Below are positions 11,601 through 23,900 of a stretch of 64,000 bases of DNA, in pieces; the stretch's first letter is position 1; every line of letters starts with the position of its first letter. The translations under genes were made by a program, and so were the position numbers. Below the pieces are notes generated by a model. It worked only from the letters and a program-made list of their open reading frames with translations, was not told the origin of the DNA and ran no database searches. Source of the stretch: Gymnothorax reevesii (Eukaryota; Chordata; Actinopteri; Anguilliformes; Muraenidae); contig CM056581.1 of NCBI GenBank assembly GCA_029721435.1, positions 72,588,712-72,652,711 on the forward strand, given 5' to 3'.

Positions 11601-13574
11601 TATGGTGTTCTGGGTGGTTGCTAGGCGGTTGCTATGGTGTTCTGGGTGGGTGCTCGGGCGTTGCTAGGCAGTTGCTATGGTGTTCTTGGTGGTTGCTAGG
11701 CGGTTGCTGTGGTGTTCTGGGTGGTTGCTGGGGGGTTGCTGTGGTGTTCTGGGTGGTTGCTAGGGCGTTGCTAGGCAGTTGCTATGGTGTTCTGGGTGGT
11801 TGCTAGGGGGGTGCTATGGTGTTCTGGGTGGTTGCTAGGGCATTGCTAGGCTGTTGCTATGGTGTTCTGGGTGGTTGCTAGGGCGTTGCTAGGCGGTTGC
11901 TATGGTGTTCTGGGTGGTTGCTAGGGCGTTGCTAGGCAGTTGCTATGGTGTTCTGGGTGGTTGCTAGGCGGTTGCTATGGTGTTCTGGGTGGTTGCTAGG
12001 GCGTTGCTAGGCAGTTGCTATAGCATTCTGGGTGGTTGCTAGGGCGTTGCTAGGCAGTTGCTGTGGTGTTCTGGGTGGTTGCTAGGGTGTTCCTAGGCAG
12101 TTGCTATGGTGTTCTGGGTGGTTGCTAGGGGGTTGCTATGGTGTTCTGGGTGGTTGCTAGGCGGTTGCTATGGTGTTCTGGGTGGTTGCTAGGGCGTTGC
12201 TAGGCAGTTGCTCTGGTGATCTGGGTGGTTGCTAGGCGGTTGCTATGGTGTTCTGGGTGGTTGCTAGGGCGTTGCTAGGCAGTTGCTATGGTGTTTTGGG
12301 TGGTTGCTAGGTGGTTGCTATGGTGTTCTGGGTGGTTGCTAGGGCGTTGCTAGGCAGTTGCTATGGTGTTCTGGGTGGTTGCTAGGTGGTTGCTATGGTG
12401 TTCTGGGTGGTTGCTAGGCGGTTGCTATTGTGTTCTGGGTGATTGCTAGGGCGTTGCTAGGCAGTTGCTATGGTGTTCTGGGTGGTTGCTAGGCGGTTGC
12501 TATGGTGTTCTGGGTGGTTGCTCGGCGGTTGCTATGGTGTTCTGGGTGGTTGCTAGGGCGTCGCTAGGCAGTTGCTATGGTGTTCTGGGTGGTTGCTAGG
12601 CGGTTGCTATGGTGTTCTGGGTGGTTGCTAGGGCGTTGCTAGGCAGTTGCTATGGTGTTTTGGGTGGTTGCTAGGTGGTTGCTATGGGGTTCTGGGTGGT
12701 TGCTAGGGCGTTGCTAAGCAGTTGCTATGGTGTTCTGGGTGGTTGCTAGGTGGTTGCTATGGTGTTCTGGGTGGTTGCTAGGCGGGTGCTATGGTGTTCT
12801 GGGTGGTTGCTAGGCGGTTGCTATGGTGTTCTGGGTGGTTGCTAGGGCGTTGCTAGGCAGTTGCTATGGTGTTCTGGGTGGTTGCTAGGCGGTTGCTATG
12901 GTGTTCTGGGTGGTTGCTAGGGCATTGCTAGGCTGTTGCTATGGTGTTCTGGGTGGTTGCTAGGGCGTTGCTAGGCGGTTGCTATGGTGTTCTGGGTGGT
13001 TGTTAGGGTGTTGCTAGGCAGTTGCTATGGTGTTCTGGGTGGTTGCTAGGCGGTTGCTATGGTGTTCTGGGTGGTTGCTAGGGCGTTGCTAGGCAGTTGC
13101 TATGGTGTTTTGGGTGGTTGCTAGGTGGTTGCTATGGTGTTCTGGGTGGTTGCTAGGGTGTTGCTAGGCAGTTGCTATAGCGTTCTGGGTGGTTGCTAGG
13201 GCGTTGCTAGGCAGTTGCTATGGTGTTCTGAGTGGTTGCTAGGGCGGGGCTAGGCAGTTGCTATGGTGTGCTGTGTGGTGGCTAGGGGGTTGCTATGGTG
13301 TTCTGGGTGGTTGCTACGCGGTTGCTCTGGTGTTCTGGGTGGTTGCTAGGGCGTTGCTAGGCAGTTGCTATGGTGTTCTGGGTGGTTGCTAGGCGGTTGC
13401 TATGGTGTTCTGGGTGGTTGCTAGGGCATTGCTAGGCAGTTGCTATAGTGTTCTGGGTGGTTGCTAGGCAGTTGCTATGGTGTTTTGGGTGGTTGCTTGG
13501 CGGTTGCTATGGTGTTCTGAATATTTGCTTGGGCATTGCTCGACAGTTGCTATGTTGTTCTTGTTGTTGCTAGG
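8641..13574. repeat. Minisatellite block 3
   Basis: Same minisatellite. Marker variants such as GTTCTGTGTTGTTGC recur about 1.2 kb apart (near 9690 and 10890), showing an extra repeat level between the 75-bp and the 5.9-kb periods. No gene is seen. Confidence 0.93.
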
Positions 13575-13659
13575 GCGTTGATGTGTCTTGTTTGGGGATC
13601 GAGTGAAAACTGGGAGAAGTAGTGAACCGTACGATTACGAAATTATTTGGAATATTAAC

Positions 13660-14222
13660 AAGGAAGGAAGGAGGGAAAGAAGGAACTAATGAGGGAAGTA
13701 AGGAATGAAGGAATATAGGAAAAAAAGAAGGAAATCAAAGGAAGGCAGGAAAGAACAAAGGAAAGAAGGCGAGGATGGATGGAAAGAAACAGAGGAATGA
13801 AGGAAAGAAGGAAGTAAAGAAGGAAGGAAAGGAAGAAGGGAAGAAGAAGGATTTAAGTAAAGATAGAAGGAAGTGAGGAAGAAGAAATGAAAAACAGAAG
13901 GAAAGAGAGAAGGAAGGAAAGAAAAAGTAAAGAAAGGAAGAGGGAGGGAAAGAGAGGGAAAGCAGAAAGAAGAAATGAAGAAAGATAAGAAGGATATGAA
14001 GGAATGAAAGAAGGCATGATGGAAGGAAAGAAAAACTAAGGAAGGTAGGAAAGAAAATTGGTAGGGAGGAAGAATGGGAGGAAGGATGAAAGGCAGGATA
14101 GAAGGAAATAAAGTAGGAAAGAAGGAATGAATAAAGGAAAGAAGGAAGGAAGGAAAGAAATAGGAGGGAAAAAGAAAGAAGGAATGACAGAAAATAGAAA
14201 GAAGGAAAGCAGCAAGGAAGCT
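13660..14222 (+). repeat. Polypurine GGAA/AAGG tract, copy 3
   Basis: Same purine-rich tract as in the other spacers, shorter by a few GGAA steps. Confidence 0.88.
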
Positions 14223-14518
14223 GTAGTCTCAAGAGAGCCAGATCGTAGTCTTACAGCCTGAGAAACTGACAGTTACAGCAGGTGGTCAGAACACCTGGCA
14301 CAAGATTCCATTTGCTTAATGGCCCTATTGTGATGTCATAATGCCAATGTTAAGTCTATGGGGGGAAAAATGTATAGTTTTTTATTAATAACTCAAAAAG
14401 TATAAAAGTTACAAAGATGAAAAATACATTGCACAGGTGTCCTAAGTAAGACCTACGCAACGCAGTTTGAATGAAGTTTCTACGATAAACGGTTGAGGCC
14501 GCATTAAGTGTGTTAGAA

Positions 14519-14520
<2 letters not shown>

Positions 14521-14567
<47 letters not shown>
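14521..14567. repeat. (AAT)n microsatellite
   Basis: About 15 uninterrupted AAT steps just before AAGAAGACCAGGATAACAA. The same site varies strongly between spacer copies: long at 14521 and at about 26387-26438, short at 2570, 8205 and 20489. Confidence 0.9.
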
Positions 14568-14569
<2 letters not shown>

Positions 14570-14592
14570 GAAGACCAGGATAACAATAGTGA

Positions 14593-14656
14593 GCATTTTC
14601 AATGCACACTAACTAGATAATGTAATTCCAGGGAATTACGTGTGCATTGAAAATGC
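14593..14656. repeat. 17-bp perfect inverted repeat, candidate Helentron-type terminal hairpin
   Basis: Arms 14593-14609 (GCATTTTCAATGCACAC) and 14640-14656 are perfect reverse complements with a 30-nt loop. The left part follows ATAACAATAG, and the array units at 47-52 kb have the matching layout (ACAATAG, then a GGGTCC hairpin, then CTAA). This suggests the left arm is part of a rolling-circle element end; that is inference. Confidence 0.7.
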
Positions 14657-15034
14657 AAAGTGTAGTTGCATAAGGTGGAGTTTGTAACATATCATTGCAT
14701 TATGATATTGGTAGCTACGTTTTTAGGAGGATAATTATGGTAGTGGTGAGGACTTTTATTTTGAAACAGATGTGGACTGAGGAAACAGTTTGCGGGAGTC
14801 ATAGTTGATGACAACTGTCATATGGAAATTTTTAATAGTGACATTTTTTAATAGTGAAAAATTGTAGTAAGGACTTATATTTTGAGACAGGATTGGGCAG
14901 AAGAAACAGTTGCCGGAAGTCATAGTCGAAAACAATCAGGAGTTGGAATGGCTGAAAGGTTGATAAGTTGAGTAGCTTAAAAAGTTACATTTTTTATTGT
15001 AATTTGACATAATGAGGACTGGCTGTAACAGTTG

Positions 15035-18000
15035 TTAGGCAGTTGCTATGGTGTTCTGTGTACTTGTGAGGGTGTTGCTAGGCAGCTGCTATCGTGTTCT
15101 GGGTGGTTGCTAGGGCATTGCTAGGCAGTTGCTATGGTGTTCTGGGTGGTTGATAGGGCATTGCTAGGCGGTTGCTATGGTGTTCTGGGTAGTTGCTAGG
15201 CGGTTGCTATGGCGTACTGGGTGGTTGTTCGGGCATTGCTATGGGGTTCTGGGTGGTTGCTAGGCGGTTGCTATGGCATTCTGGGTGGTTGCTAGGGCTT
15301 TGCTAAGCAGTTGCTATGATGTTCTGGGTGGTTGCTAGGGCGTTGCTAGGTGGTTGCTATGGTGTTCTGGGTGGTTGCTAGGGTGTTGCTAGGCAGTGGC
15401 TATGCTGTTCTGGGTGGTTGCTAGGCCGTTGCTATGGTGTTCTGGGTGGTTGCTATGGCGTTGCTAGGCAGTTGCTATTGTGTTCTGGGTGGTTGATAGG
15501 CCGTTGCTAGGCAGTTGCTATGGTGTTCTGGGTGGTTGTTAGGGTGGTTGCTATGGCGTTCTGGGTGGTTGCTAGGGCATTGCTAAGCAGTTGGTATGGT
15601 GTTCTGGGTGGTTGCCACGGCATTGCCAGGCGGTTGCTATGGTGTTCTGGGTGGTTGCTAGGGTGTTGCTAGGCAGTTGCTATGGTGTTCTGGGTGGTTG
15701 CTAGGTGGTTGCTATGATGTTCTGGCTGGTTGCTAGGGCGTTGCTAGGCGGTTGCTATGGTGTTCTGGTTGGTTGCTTGGGCGTTGCTAGGCGGTTGCTA
15801 TGGTGTTGTGGGTGGTTGCTAGGGCGTTGCTATGGTGTTGTGGGTGGTTGCTAGGGCGTTAATAGGCAGTTGCTATGGTGTTCTGGATGGTTGCTAGGCG
15901 GTTGCTATGGTGTTCTGGGTGGTTGCTTGGGTGTTGCTATGGTGTTCTGGGTGGTTGTTAGGCGGTTGCTCTGGTGTTCTGGGTGGTTGCTAGGCGGTTG
16001 CTATGGTGTTCTGGGTGGTAGCAAGGCGGTTGCAATGGTGTTCTGGGTGGTTGCTAGATCATTGCTAGGCAGTTGCTATGGTGTTCTGTGGTGTTGCTAG
16101 GCGGGTGCTATGGTGTTCTGGGTGGTTGCTAGGCGGTGGCTAGGGTGTTCTGGGTGGTTGCTAGGGCGTTGCTAGGCAGTTGCTATGGTGTTCTGATGGT
16201 TGCTAGGCGGATGCTATGGTGTTCTGGGTGGTTGCTAGGGCGTTGCTAGGCAGTTGCTATGGTGTTCTGGGTGGTTGCTAGGGCGTTGCTATGGTGTTCT
16301 GGGTGGTAGCTAGGCGGTTACTATTGTGTTCTGGGTGGTTGCTAGGCGGTTGCTATGGTGTTCTGGGTGGTTGCTAGGGCGTTGCTAGGGAGTTGGTCTG
16401 GTGTGCTGGGTGGTTGCTAGGGCGGTTGCTATGGTGTTCTGGGAGGTTGCTAGGGCATTGCTAGGCGGTTGCTATGGTGTTCTGGGTGGTTGCTAGGGCC
16501 TTGCTAGGCGGTTGCTATGGTGTTCTGGGAGGTTGCTAGGGCATTGCTAGGCTGTTGCTATGGTGTTCTGGGTGGTTGCTAGGGCGTTGCTAGGCGGTTG
16601 CTATGGTGTTCTGGGTGGTTGTTAGGGTGTTGCTAGGCAGTTGCTATGGTGTTCTGGGTGGTTGCTAGGCGGTTGCTATGGTATTCTGGGTGGTTGCTAG
16701 GGCGTTGCTAGGCAGTTGCTATGGTGTTTTGGGTGGTTGCTAGGTGGTTGCTATGGTGTTCTGGGTGGTTGCTAGGCGGTTGCTATGGTGTTCTGGGTGG
16801 TTGCTAGGCGGTTGCTATGGTGTTCTGGGTGGTTGCTAGGGCGTTGCTAGGCAGTTGCTATGGTGTTCTGATGGTTGCTAGGCGGTTGCTATGGTGTTCT
16901 GGGTGGTTGCTAGGGCGTTGCTATGGTATTCTGGGTGGTTGCTAGGGCGTTGCTAGGCAGTTGCTATGGTGTTCTGGATGGGTGGTAGGCGGTTGCTATG
17001 GTGTTCTGGGTGGGTGCTAGGGGGTTGCTATGGTGTTCTGGGTGGTTGTTAGGCGGTTGCTCTGGTGTTCTGGGTGGTTGCTAGGGGGTTGCTATGGTGT
17101 TCTGGGTGGTAGCAAGGCGGTTGCAATGGTGTTCTGGGTGGTTGCTAGATCATTGCTAGGCAGTTGCTATGGTGTTCTGTGTTGTTGCTAGGCGGTTGCT
17201 ATGGTGTTCTGGGTGGTTGCTAGGCGGTTGCTATGGTGTTCTGGGTGGTTGCTAGGGCGTTGCTAGGCAGTTGCTATGGTGTTCTGATGGTTGCTAGGCG
17301 GTTGCTATGGTGTTCTGGGTGGTTGCTAGGGCGTTGCTAGGCAGTTGCTATGGTGTTCTGGGTGGTTGCTAGGGCGTTGCTATGGTGTTCTGGGTGGTAG
17401 CTAGGCGGTTGCTATTGTGTTCTGGGTGGTTGCTAGGCGGTTGCTATGGTGTTCTGGGTGGTTGCTAGGGCGTTGCTAGGCAGTTGCTATGGTGTGCTGG
17501 GTGGTTGCTAGGCGGTTGCTATGGTGTTCTGGGAGGTTGCTAGGGCATTGCTAGGCGGTTGCTATGGTGTTCTGGGTGGTTGCTAGGGCCTTGCTAGGCG
17601 GTTGCTATGGTGTTCTGGGAGGTTGCTAGGGCATTGCTAGGCTGTTGCTATGGTGTTCTGGGTGGTTGCTAGGGCGTTGCTAGGCGGTTGCTATGGTGTT
17701 CTGGGTGGTTGTTAGGGTGTTGCTAGGCAGTTGCTATGGTGTTCTGGGTTGTTGCTAGGCGGTTGCTATGGTGTTCTGGGTGGTTGCTAGGGCGTTGCTA
17801 GGCAGTTGCTATGGTGTTTTGGGTGGTTGCTAGGTGGTTGCTATGGTGTTCTGGGTGGTTGCTTGGGCGTTGCTAGGCAGTTGCTATGCTGTTCTGGGTG
17901 GTTGCTAGGCGGGTGCTATGGTGTTCTGGGTGGTTGCTCGGGCGTTGCGAGGCAGTTGGTATGGTGTTCTTGGTGGTTGTTAGGCGGTTGCTATGGTGTT

Positions 18001-19534
18001 CTGGGTGGTTGCTAGGCGGTTGCTATGGTGTTCTGGGTGGTTGCTAGGGCGTTGCTAGGCAGTTGCTATGGTGTTCTGGGTTGCTAGGCGGTTGCTATGG
18101 TGTTCTGGGTGGTTGCTAGGGCATTGCTAGTCTGTTGCTATGGTGTTCTGGGTGGTTGCTAGGGCGTTGCTAGGCGGTTGCTATGGTGTTCTGGGTGGTT
18201 GCTAGGGCGTTGCTAGGCAGTTGCTATGGTGTTCTGGGTGGTTGCTAGGCGGTTGCTATGGTGTTCTGGGTGGTTGCTAGGGCGTTGCTAGGCAGTTGCT
18301 ATAGCGTTCTGGGTGGTTGCTAGGGCGTTGCTAAGCAGTTGCTGTGGTGTTCTGGGTGGTTGCTAGGGCATTGCTAGGCAGTTGCTATGGTGTTCTGGGT
18401 GGTTGCTAGGCGGTTGCTATGGTGTTCTGGGTGGTTGCTAGGCGGTTGCTATGGTGTTCTGGGTGGTTGCTAGGGCGTTGCTAGGCAGTTGCTATGGTGT
18501 TCTGGGTGGTTGCTAGGCGGTTGCTATGGTGTTGTGGGTGGTTGCTAGGGCGTTGCTAGGCAGTTGCTATGGTGTTTTGGGTGGTTGCTAGGTGGTTGCT
18601 ATGGTGTTCTGGGTGGTTGCTAGGGCGTTGCTAGGCAGTTGCTATGGTGTTCTGGGTGGTTGCTAGGTGGTTGCTATGGTGTTCTGGGTGGTTGCTAGGC
18701 AGTTGCTATTGTGTTCTTGGTGGTTGCTAGGGCGTTGCTAGGCAGTTGCTATGGTGTTCTGGGTAGTTGCTAGGCGGGTGCTCTGGTGTTCTGGGTGGTT
18801 GCTAGGCGGTTGCTATGGTGTTCTGGGTGGTTGCTAGGGCGTTGCTAGGCAGTTGTTATGGTGTTCTGGGTGGTTGCTAGGGCATTGCTAGGCTGTTGCT
18901 ATGGTGTTCTGGGTGGGTGCTAGGGCATTGCTAGGCGGTTGCTATGGTGTTCTGGGTGGTTGTTAGGGTGTTGCTAGGCAGTTGCTTTGGTTTTCTGGGT
19001 GGTCGCAAGGCAGTTGCTATGGTGTTCTGGGTGGTTGCTAGGAAGTTGCTAGGCAGTTGCTATGGTGTTTTGGGTGGTTGCTAGGTGGTTGCTATGGTGT
19101 TCTGGGTGGTTGCTAGGGCGTTGCTAGGCAGTTGCTATAGCGTTCTGGGTGGTTGCTAGGGCGTTGCTAGGCAGTTGCTAAGGTGTTCTGGGTGGATGCT
19201 AGGGCGTGGCTAGGCAGTTGCTATGGTGTTCTGGGTGGTTGCTAGGCGGGTGCTATGGTGTTCTGGGTGGTTGCTAGGCGGTTGCTATCGTGTTCTGGGT
19301 GGGTGCTAGGGCGTTGCTAGGCAATTGCTATGGTGTTCTGGGTGGTTGCTAGGGGGATGCTATGGTGTTCTGGGTGGTTGCTAGGGCGTTGCTAGGCAGT
19401 TGCTATAGTGTTCTGGGTGGTTGCTAGGCAGTTGCTATGGTGTTTTGGGTGGTTGCTTGGCGGTTGCTATGGTGTTCTGAATATTTGCTTGGGCATTGCT
19501 CGACAGTTGCTATGTTGTTCTTGTTGTTGCTAGG
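15035..19534. repeat. Minisatellite block 4
   Basis: Same minisatellite, closely matching block 5 in its order of variant units. A segment of about 1.09 kb is duplicated inside it: GTTCTGGATGG variants near 15880 and 16970, and the CTGTGTTG/CTGTGGTG variants near 16085 and 17175. No gene is seen. Confidence 0.93.
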
Positions 19535-20939
19535 GCGTTGATGTGTCTTGTTTGGGGATCGAGTCAAAACTGGGAGAAGTAGTGAACCGTACGATTACGA
19601 AATTATTTGGAATATTAACAAGGAAGGAAGGAGGGAAAGAAGGAACTAATGAGGGAAGTAAGGAAAGAAGGAATATAGGAAAAAAGAAGGAAATCAAAGG
19701 AAGGCAGGAAAGAACAAAGGAAAGAAGGCGAGGATGGATGGAAAGAAACAGAGGAATGAAGGAAAGAAGGAAGTAAAGAAGGAAGGAAAGGAAGAAGGGA
19801 AGAAGAAGGATTTAAGTAAAGATAGAAGGAAGGAAGGAAGTGAGGAAGAAGAAATGAAAAACAGAAGGAAAGAAAGAAGGAAGGAAAGAAAAAGTAAAGA
19901 AAGGAAGAGGGAGGGAAAGAGAGGGAAAGCAGAAAGAAGAAAGGAAGAAAGATAAGAAGGATATGAAGGAATGAAAGAAGGCATGATGGAAGGAAAGAAA
20001 AACTAAGGAAGGTAGGAAAGAAAATTGGTAGGGAGGAAGAATGGGAGGAAGGATGAAAGGCAGGATAGAAGGAAGTAAAGTAGGAAAGCAGGAACGAATA
20101 AAGGAAGGAAGGAACGAAGGAAAGAAATAGGAGGGAAAAAGAAAGAAGGAATGACAGAAAATAGAAGGAAGGAAAGCAGTAAGGAAGCTGTAGTCTCAAG
20201 AGAGCCAGATTGTAGTCTTACAGCCTGAGAAACTGACAGTTACAGCAGGTGGTCAGAACACCTGGCACAAGATTCCATTTGCTTAATGGCCCTATTGTGA
20301 TGTCATAATGCCAATGTTAAGTCTGTGGGAGGAAAAAATTTATAGTTTTTTATTAATAACTCAAAAAGTATAAAAGTTACAAAGATGAAAAATACATTGC
20401 ACAGGTGTCCTAAGTAAGACCTACGCAACGCAGTTTGAATGAAGTTTCTACGATCAACGGTTGAGGCCGCATTAAGTGTGTTAGAAGAATAATAATAATA
20501 ATAATAATAATAACTAGATAATGTAATTCCAGGGAATTACGTGTGCATTGAAAATGCAAAGTGTAGTTGCATAAGGTGGAGTTTGTAACATATCATTGCA
20601 TTATGATATTGGTAGCTACGTTTTTAGGAGGATAATTATGGTAGTGGTGAGGACTTTTATTTTGAAACAGATGTGGACTGAGGAAACAGTTTGCGGGAGT
20701 CATAGTTGATGACAACTGTCATATGGAAATTTTTAATAGTGACATTTTTTAATAGTGAAAAATTGTAGTAAGGACTTATATTTTGAGACAGGATTGGGCA
20801 GAAGAAACAGTTGCCGGAAGTCATAGTCGAAAACAATCAGGAGTTGGAATGGCTGAAAGGTTGATAAGTTGAGTAGCTTAAAAAGTTACATTTTTTATTG
20901 TAATTTGACATAATGAGGACTGGCTGTAACAGTTGTTAG
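19535..20939. repeat. Higher-order repeat spacer, copy 4
   Basis: Fourth spacer, with polypurine tract at about 19621-20188, the Helentron-like piece, a short (AAT)n run, and no left arm of the inverted repeat. It shares private changes with copy 5 (for example GTCTGTGGGAGGAAAAAATT and CTACGATCAACGG), so copies 4 and 5 are the closest pair. Confidence 0.9.
19621..20188 (+). repeat. Polypurine GGAA/AAGG tract, copy 4
   Basis: Same purine-rich tract; almost identical to copy 5. Confidence 0.88.
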
Positions 20940-23900
20940 GCAGTTGCTATGGTGTTCTGTGTACTTGTGAGGGTGTTGCTAGGCAGCTGCTATCGTGTTC
21001 TGGGTGGTTGCTAGGGCATTGCTAGGCAGTTGCTATGGTGTTCTGGGTGGTTGATAGGGCATTGCTAGGCGGTTGCTATGGTGTTCTGGGTAGTTGCTAG
21101 GCGGTTGCTATGGCGTACTGGGTGGTTGTTCGGGCATTGCTATGGGGTTCTGGGTGGTTGCTAGGCGGTTGCTATGGCATTCTGGGTGGTTGCTAGGGCT
21201 TTGCTAAGCAGTTGCTATGATGTTCTGGGTGGTTGCTAGGGCGTTGCTAGGTGGTTGCTATGGTGTTCTGGGTGGTTGCTAGGGTGTTGCTAGGCAGTTG
21301 CTATGCTGTTCTGGGTGGTTGCTAGGCCGTTGCTATGGTGTTCTGGGTGGTTGCTATGGCGTTGCTAGGCAGTTGCTATTGTGTTCTGGGTGGTTGATAG
21401 GCCGTTGCTAGGCAGTTGCTATGGTGTTCTGGGTGGTTGTTAGGGTGGTTGCTATGGCGTTCTGGGTGGTTGCTAGGGCATTGCTAAGCAGTTGGTATGG
21501 TGTTCTGGGTGGTTGCCACGGCATTGCCAGGCGGTTGCTATGGTGTTCTGGGTGGTTGCTAGGGTGTTGCTAGGCAGTTGCTATGGTGTTCTGGGTGGTT
21601 GCTAGGTGGTTGCTATGATGTTCTGGCTGGTTGCTAGGGCGTTGCTAGGCGGTTGCTATGGTGTTCTGGGTGGTTGCTCGGGCGTTGCTAGGCGGTTGCT
21701 ATGGTGTTCTGGGTGGTTGCTAGGGCGTTGCTATGGTATTCTGGGTGGTTGCTAGGGCGTTTCTAGGCAGTTGCTATGGTGTTCTGGATGGTTGCTAGGC
21801 GGTTGCTATGGTGTTCTGGGTGGTTGCTAGTGTGTTGCTATGGTGTTCTGGGTGGTTGTTAGGCGGTTGCTCTGGTGTTCTGGGTGGTTGCTAGGCGGTT
21901 GCTATGGTGTTCTGGGTGGTAGCAAGGCGGTTGCAATGGTGTTCTGGGTGGTTGCTAGATCATTGCTAGGCAGTTGCTATGGTGTTCTGTGTTGTTGCTA
22001 GGCGGTTGCTATGGTGTTCTGGGTGGTTGCTAGGCGGTTGCTATGGTGTTCTGGGTGGTTGCTAGGGCGTTGCTAGGCAGTTGCTATGGTGTTCTGATGG
22101 TTGCTAGGCGGATGCTATGGTGTTCTGGGTGGTTGCTAGGGCGTTGCTAGGCAGTTGCTATGGTGTTCTGGGTGGTTGCTAGGGCGTTGCTATGGTGTTC
22201 TGGGTGGTAGCTAGGCGGTTGCTATTGTGTTGTGGGTGGTTGCTAGGCGGTTGCTATGGTGTTCTGGGTGGTTGCTAGGGCGTTGCTAGGCAGTTGCTAT
22301 GGTGTGCTGGGTGGTTGCTAGGCGGTTGCTATGGTGTTCTGGGAGGTTGCTAGGGCATTGCTAGGCGGTTGCTATGGTGTTCTGGGTGGTTGCTAGGGCC
22401 TTGCTAGGCGGTTGCTATGGTGTTCTGGGAGGTTGCTAGGGCATTGCTAGGCTGTTGCTATGGTGTTCTGGGTGGTTGCTAGGGTGTTGCTAGGCGGTTG
22501 CTATGGTGTTCTGGGTGGCTGTTAGGGTGTTGCTAGGGCGTTGCTATGGTGTTCTGGGTGGTTGCGAGGTGGTTGCTATGGTGTTCTGGGTGGTTGCTAG
22601 GGCGTTGCTAGCCAGTTGCTATGGTGTTTTGGGTGGTTGCTAGGTGGTTGCTGTGGTGTTCTGGGTGGTTGCTAGGCGGTTGCTATGGTGTTCTGATGGT
22701 TGCTAGGCGGTTGCTATGGTGTTCTGGGTGGTTGCTAGGGCGTTGCTAGGCGGTTGCTATGGTGTTCTGATGGTTGCTAGGCGGTTGCTATGGTGTTCTG
22801 GGTGGTTGCTAGGGCGTTGCTATGGTGTTCTGGGTGGTTGCTAGGGCGGTGCTAGGCAGTTGCTATGGTGTTCTGGATGGTTGCTAGGCGGTTGCTATGG
22901 TGTTCTGGGTGGTTGCTAGGGTGTTGCTATGGTGTTCTGGGTGGTTGTTAGGCGGTTGCTCTGGTGTTCTGGGTGGTTGCTAGGCGGTTGCTATGGTGTT
23001 CTGGGTGGTAGCAAGGCGGTTGCAATGGTGTTCTGGGTGGTTGCTAGATCATTGCTAGGCAGTTGCTATGGTGTTCTGTGTTGTTGCTAGGCGGTTGCTA
23101 TGGTGTTCTGGGTGGTTGCTAGGCGGTTGCTATGGTGTTCTGGGTGGTTGCTAGGGCGTTGCTAGGCAGTTGCTATGGTGTTCTGATGGTTGCTAGGCGG
23201 TTGCTATGGTGTTCTGGGTGGTTGCTAGGGCGTTGCTAGGCAGTTGCTATGGTGTTCTGGGTGGTTGCTAGGGCGTTGCTATGGTGTTCTGGGTGGTAGC
23301 TAGGCGGTTGCTATTGTGTTCTGGGTGGTTGCTAGGCGGTTGCTATGGTGTTCTGGGTGGTTGCTAGGGCGTTGCTAGGCAGTTGCTATGGTGTGCTGGG
23401 TGGTTGCTAGGCGGTTGCTATGGTGTTCTGGGAGGTTGCTAGGGCATTGCTAGGCGGTTGCTATGGTGTTCTGGGTGGTTGCTAGGGCCTTGCTAGGCGG
23501 TTGCTATGGTGTTCTGGGAGGTTGCTAGGGCATTGCTAGGCTGTTGCTATGGTGTTCTGGGTGGTTGCTAGGGCGTTGCTAGGCGGTTGCTATGGTGTTC
23601 TGGGTGGTTGTTAGGGTGTTGCTAGGCAGTTGCTATGGTGTTCTAGGTGGTTGCTAGGCGGTTGCTATGGTGTTCTGGGTGGTTGCTAGGGCGTTGCTAG
23701 GCAGTTGCTATGGTGTTTTGGGTGGTTGCTAGGTGGTTGCTATGGTGTTCTGGGTGGTTGCTTGGGCGTTGCTAGGCAGTTGCTATGGTGTTCTGGGTGG
23801 TTGCTAGGCGGTTGCTATGGTGTTCTGGGTGGTTGCTCGGGCGTTGCTAGGCAGTTGCTATGGTGTTCTTGGTGGTTGCTAGGCGGTTGCTATGGTGTTC

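Larger units (their letters stand above)
13575..15034. repeat. Higher-order repeat spacer, copy 3 (longest form)
   Basis: Spacer copy that keeps parts lost from copies 1, 2 and 4: a long (AAT)n run (about 14521-14567) followed by 43 bp ending in GCATTTTCAATGCACACT, the left arm of a perfect inverted repeat. The Helentron-like piece with its hairpin end therefore looks complete at this side here. Confidence 0.9.

Noticed and set aside
1419..11806. Plus-strand frames rich in WLLGGCYGVLGGC in the minisatellite
   Set aside because: They follow the repeat: one 32-bp plus one 43-bp unit is 75 bp, so the frame stays open by arithmetic. No start context, composition or conservation suggests a protein.
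14356..14586. Frame with a long Tyr run
   Set aside because: Translation of the (AAT)n microsatellite on the minus strand.
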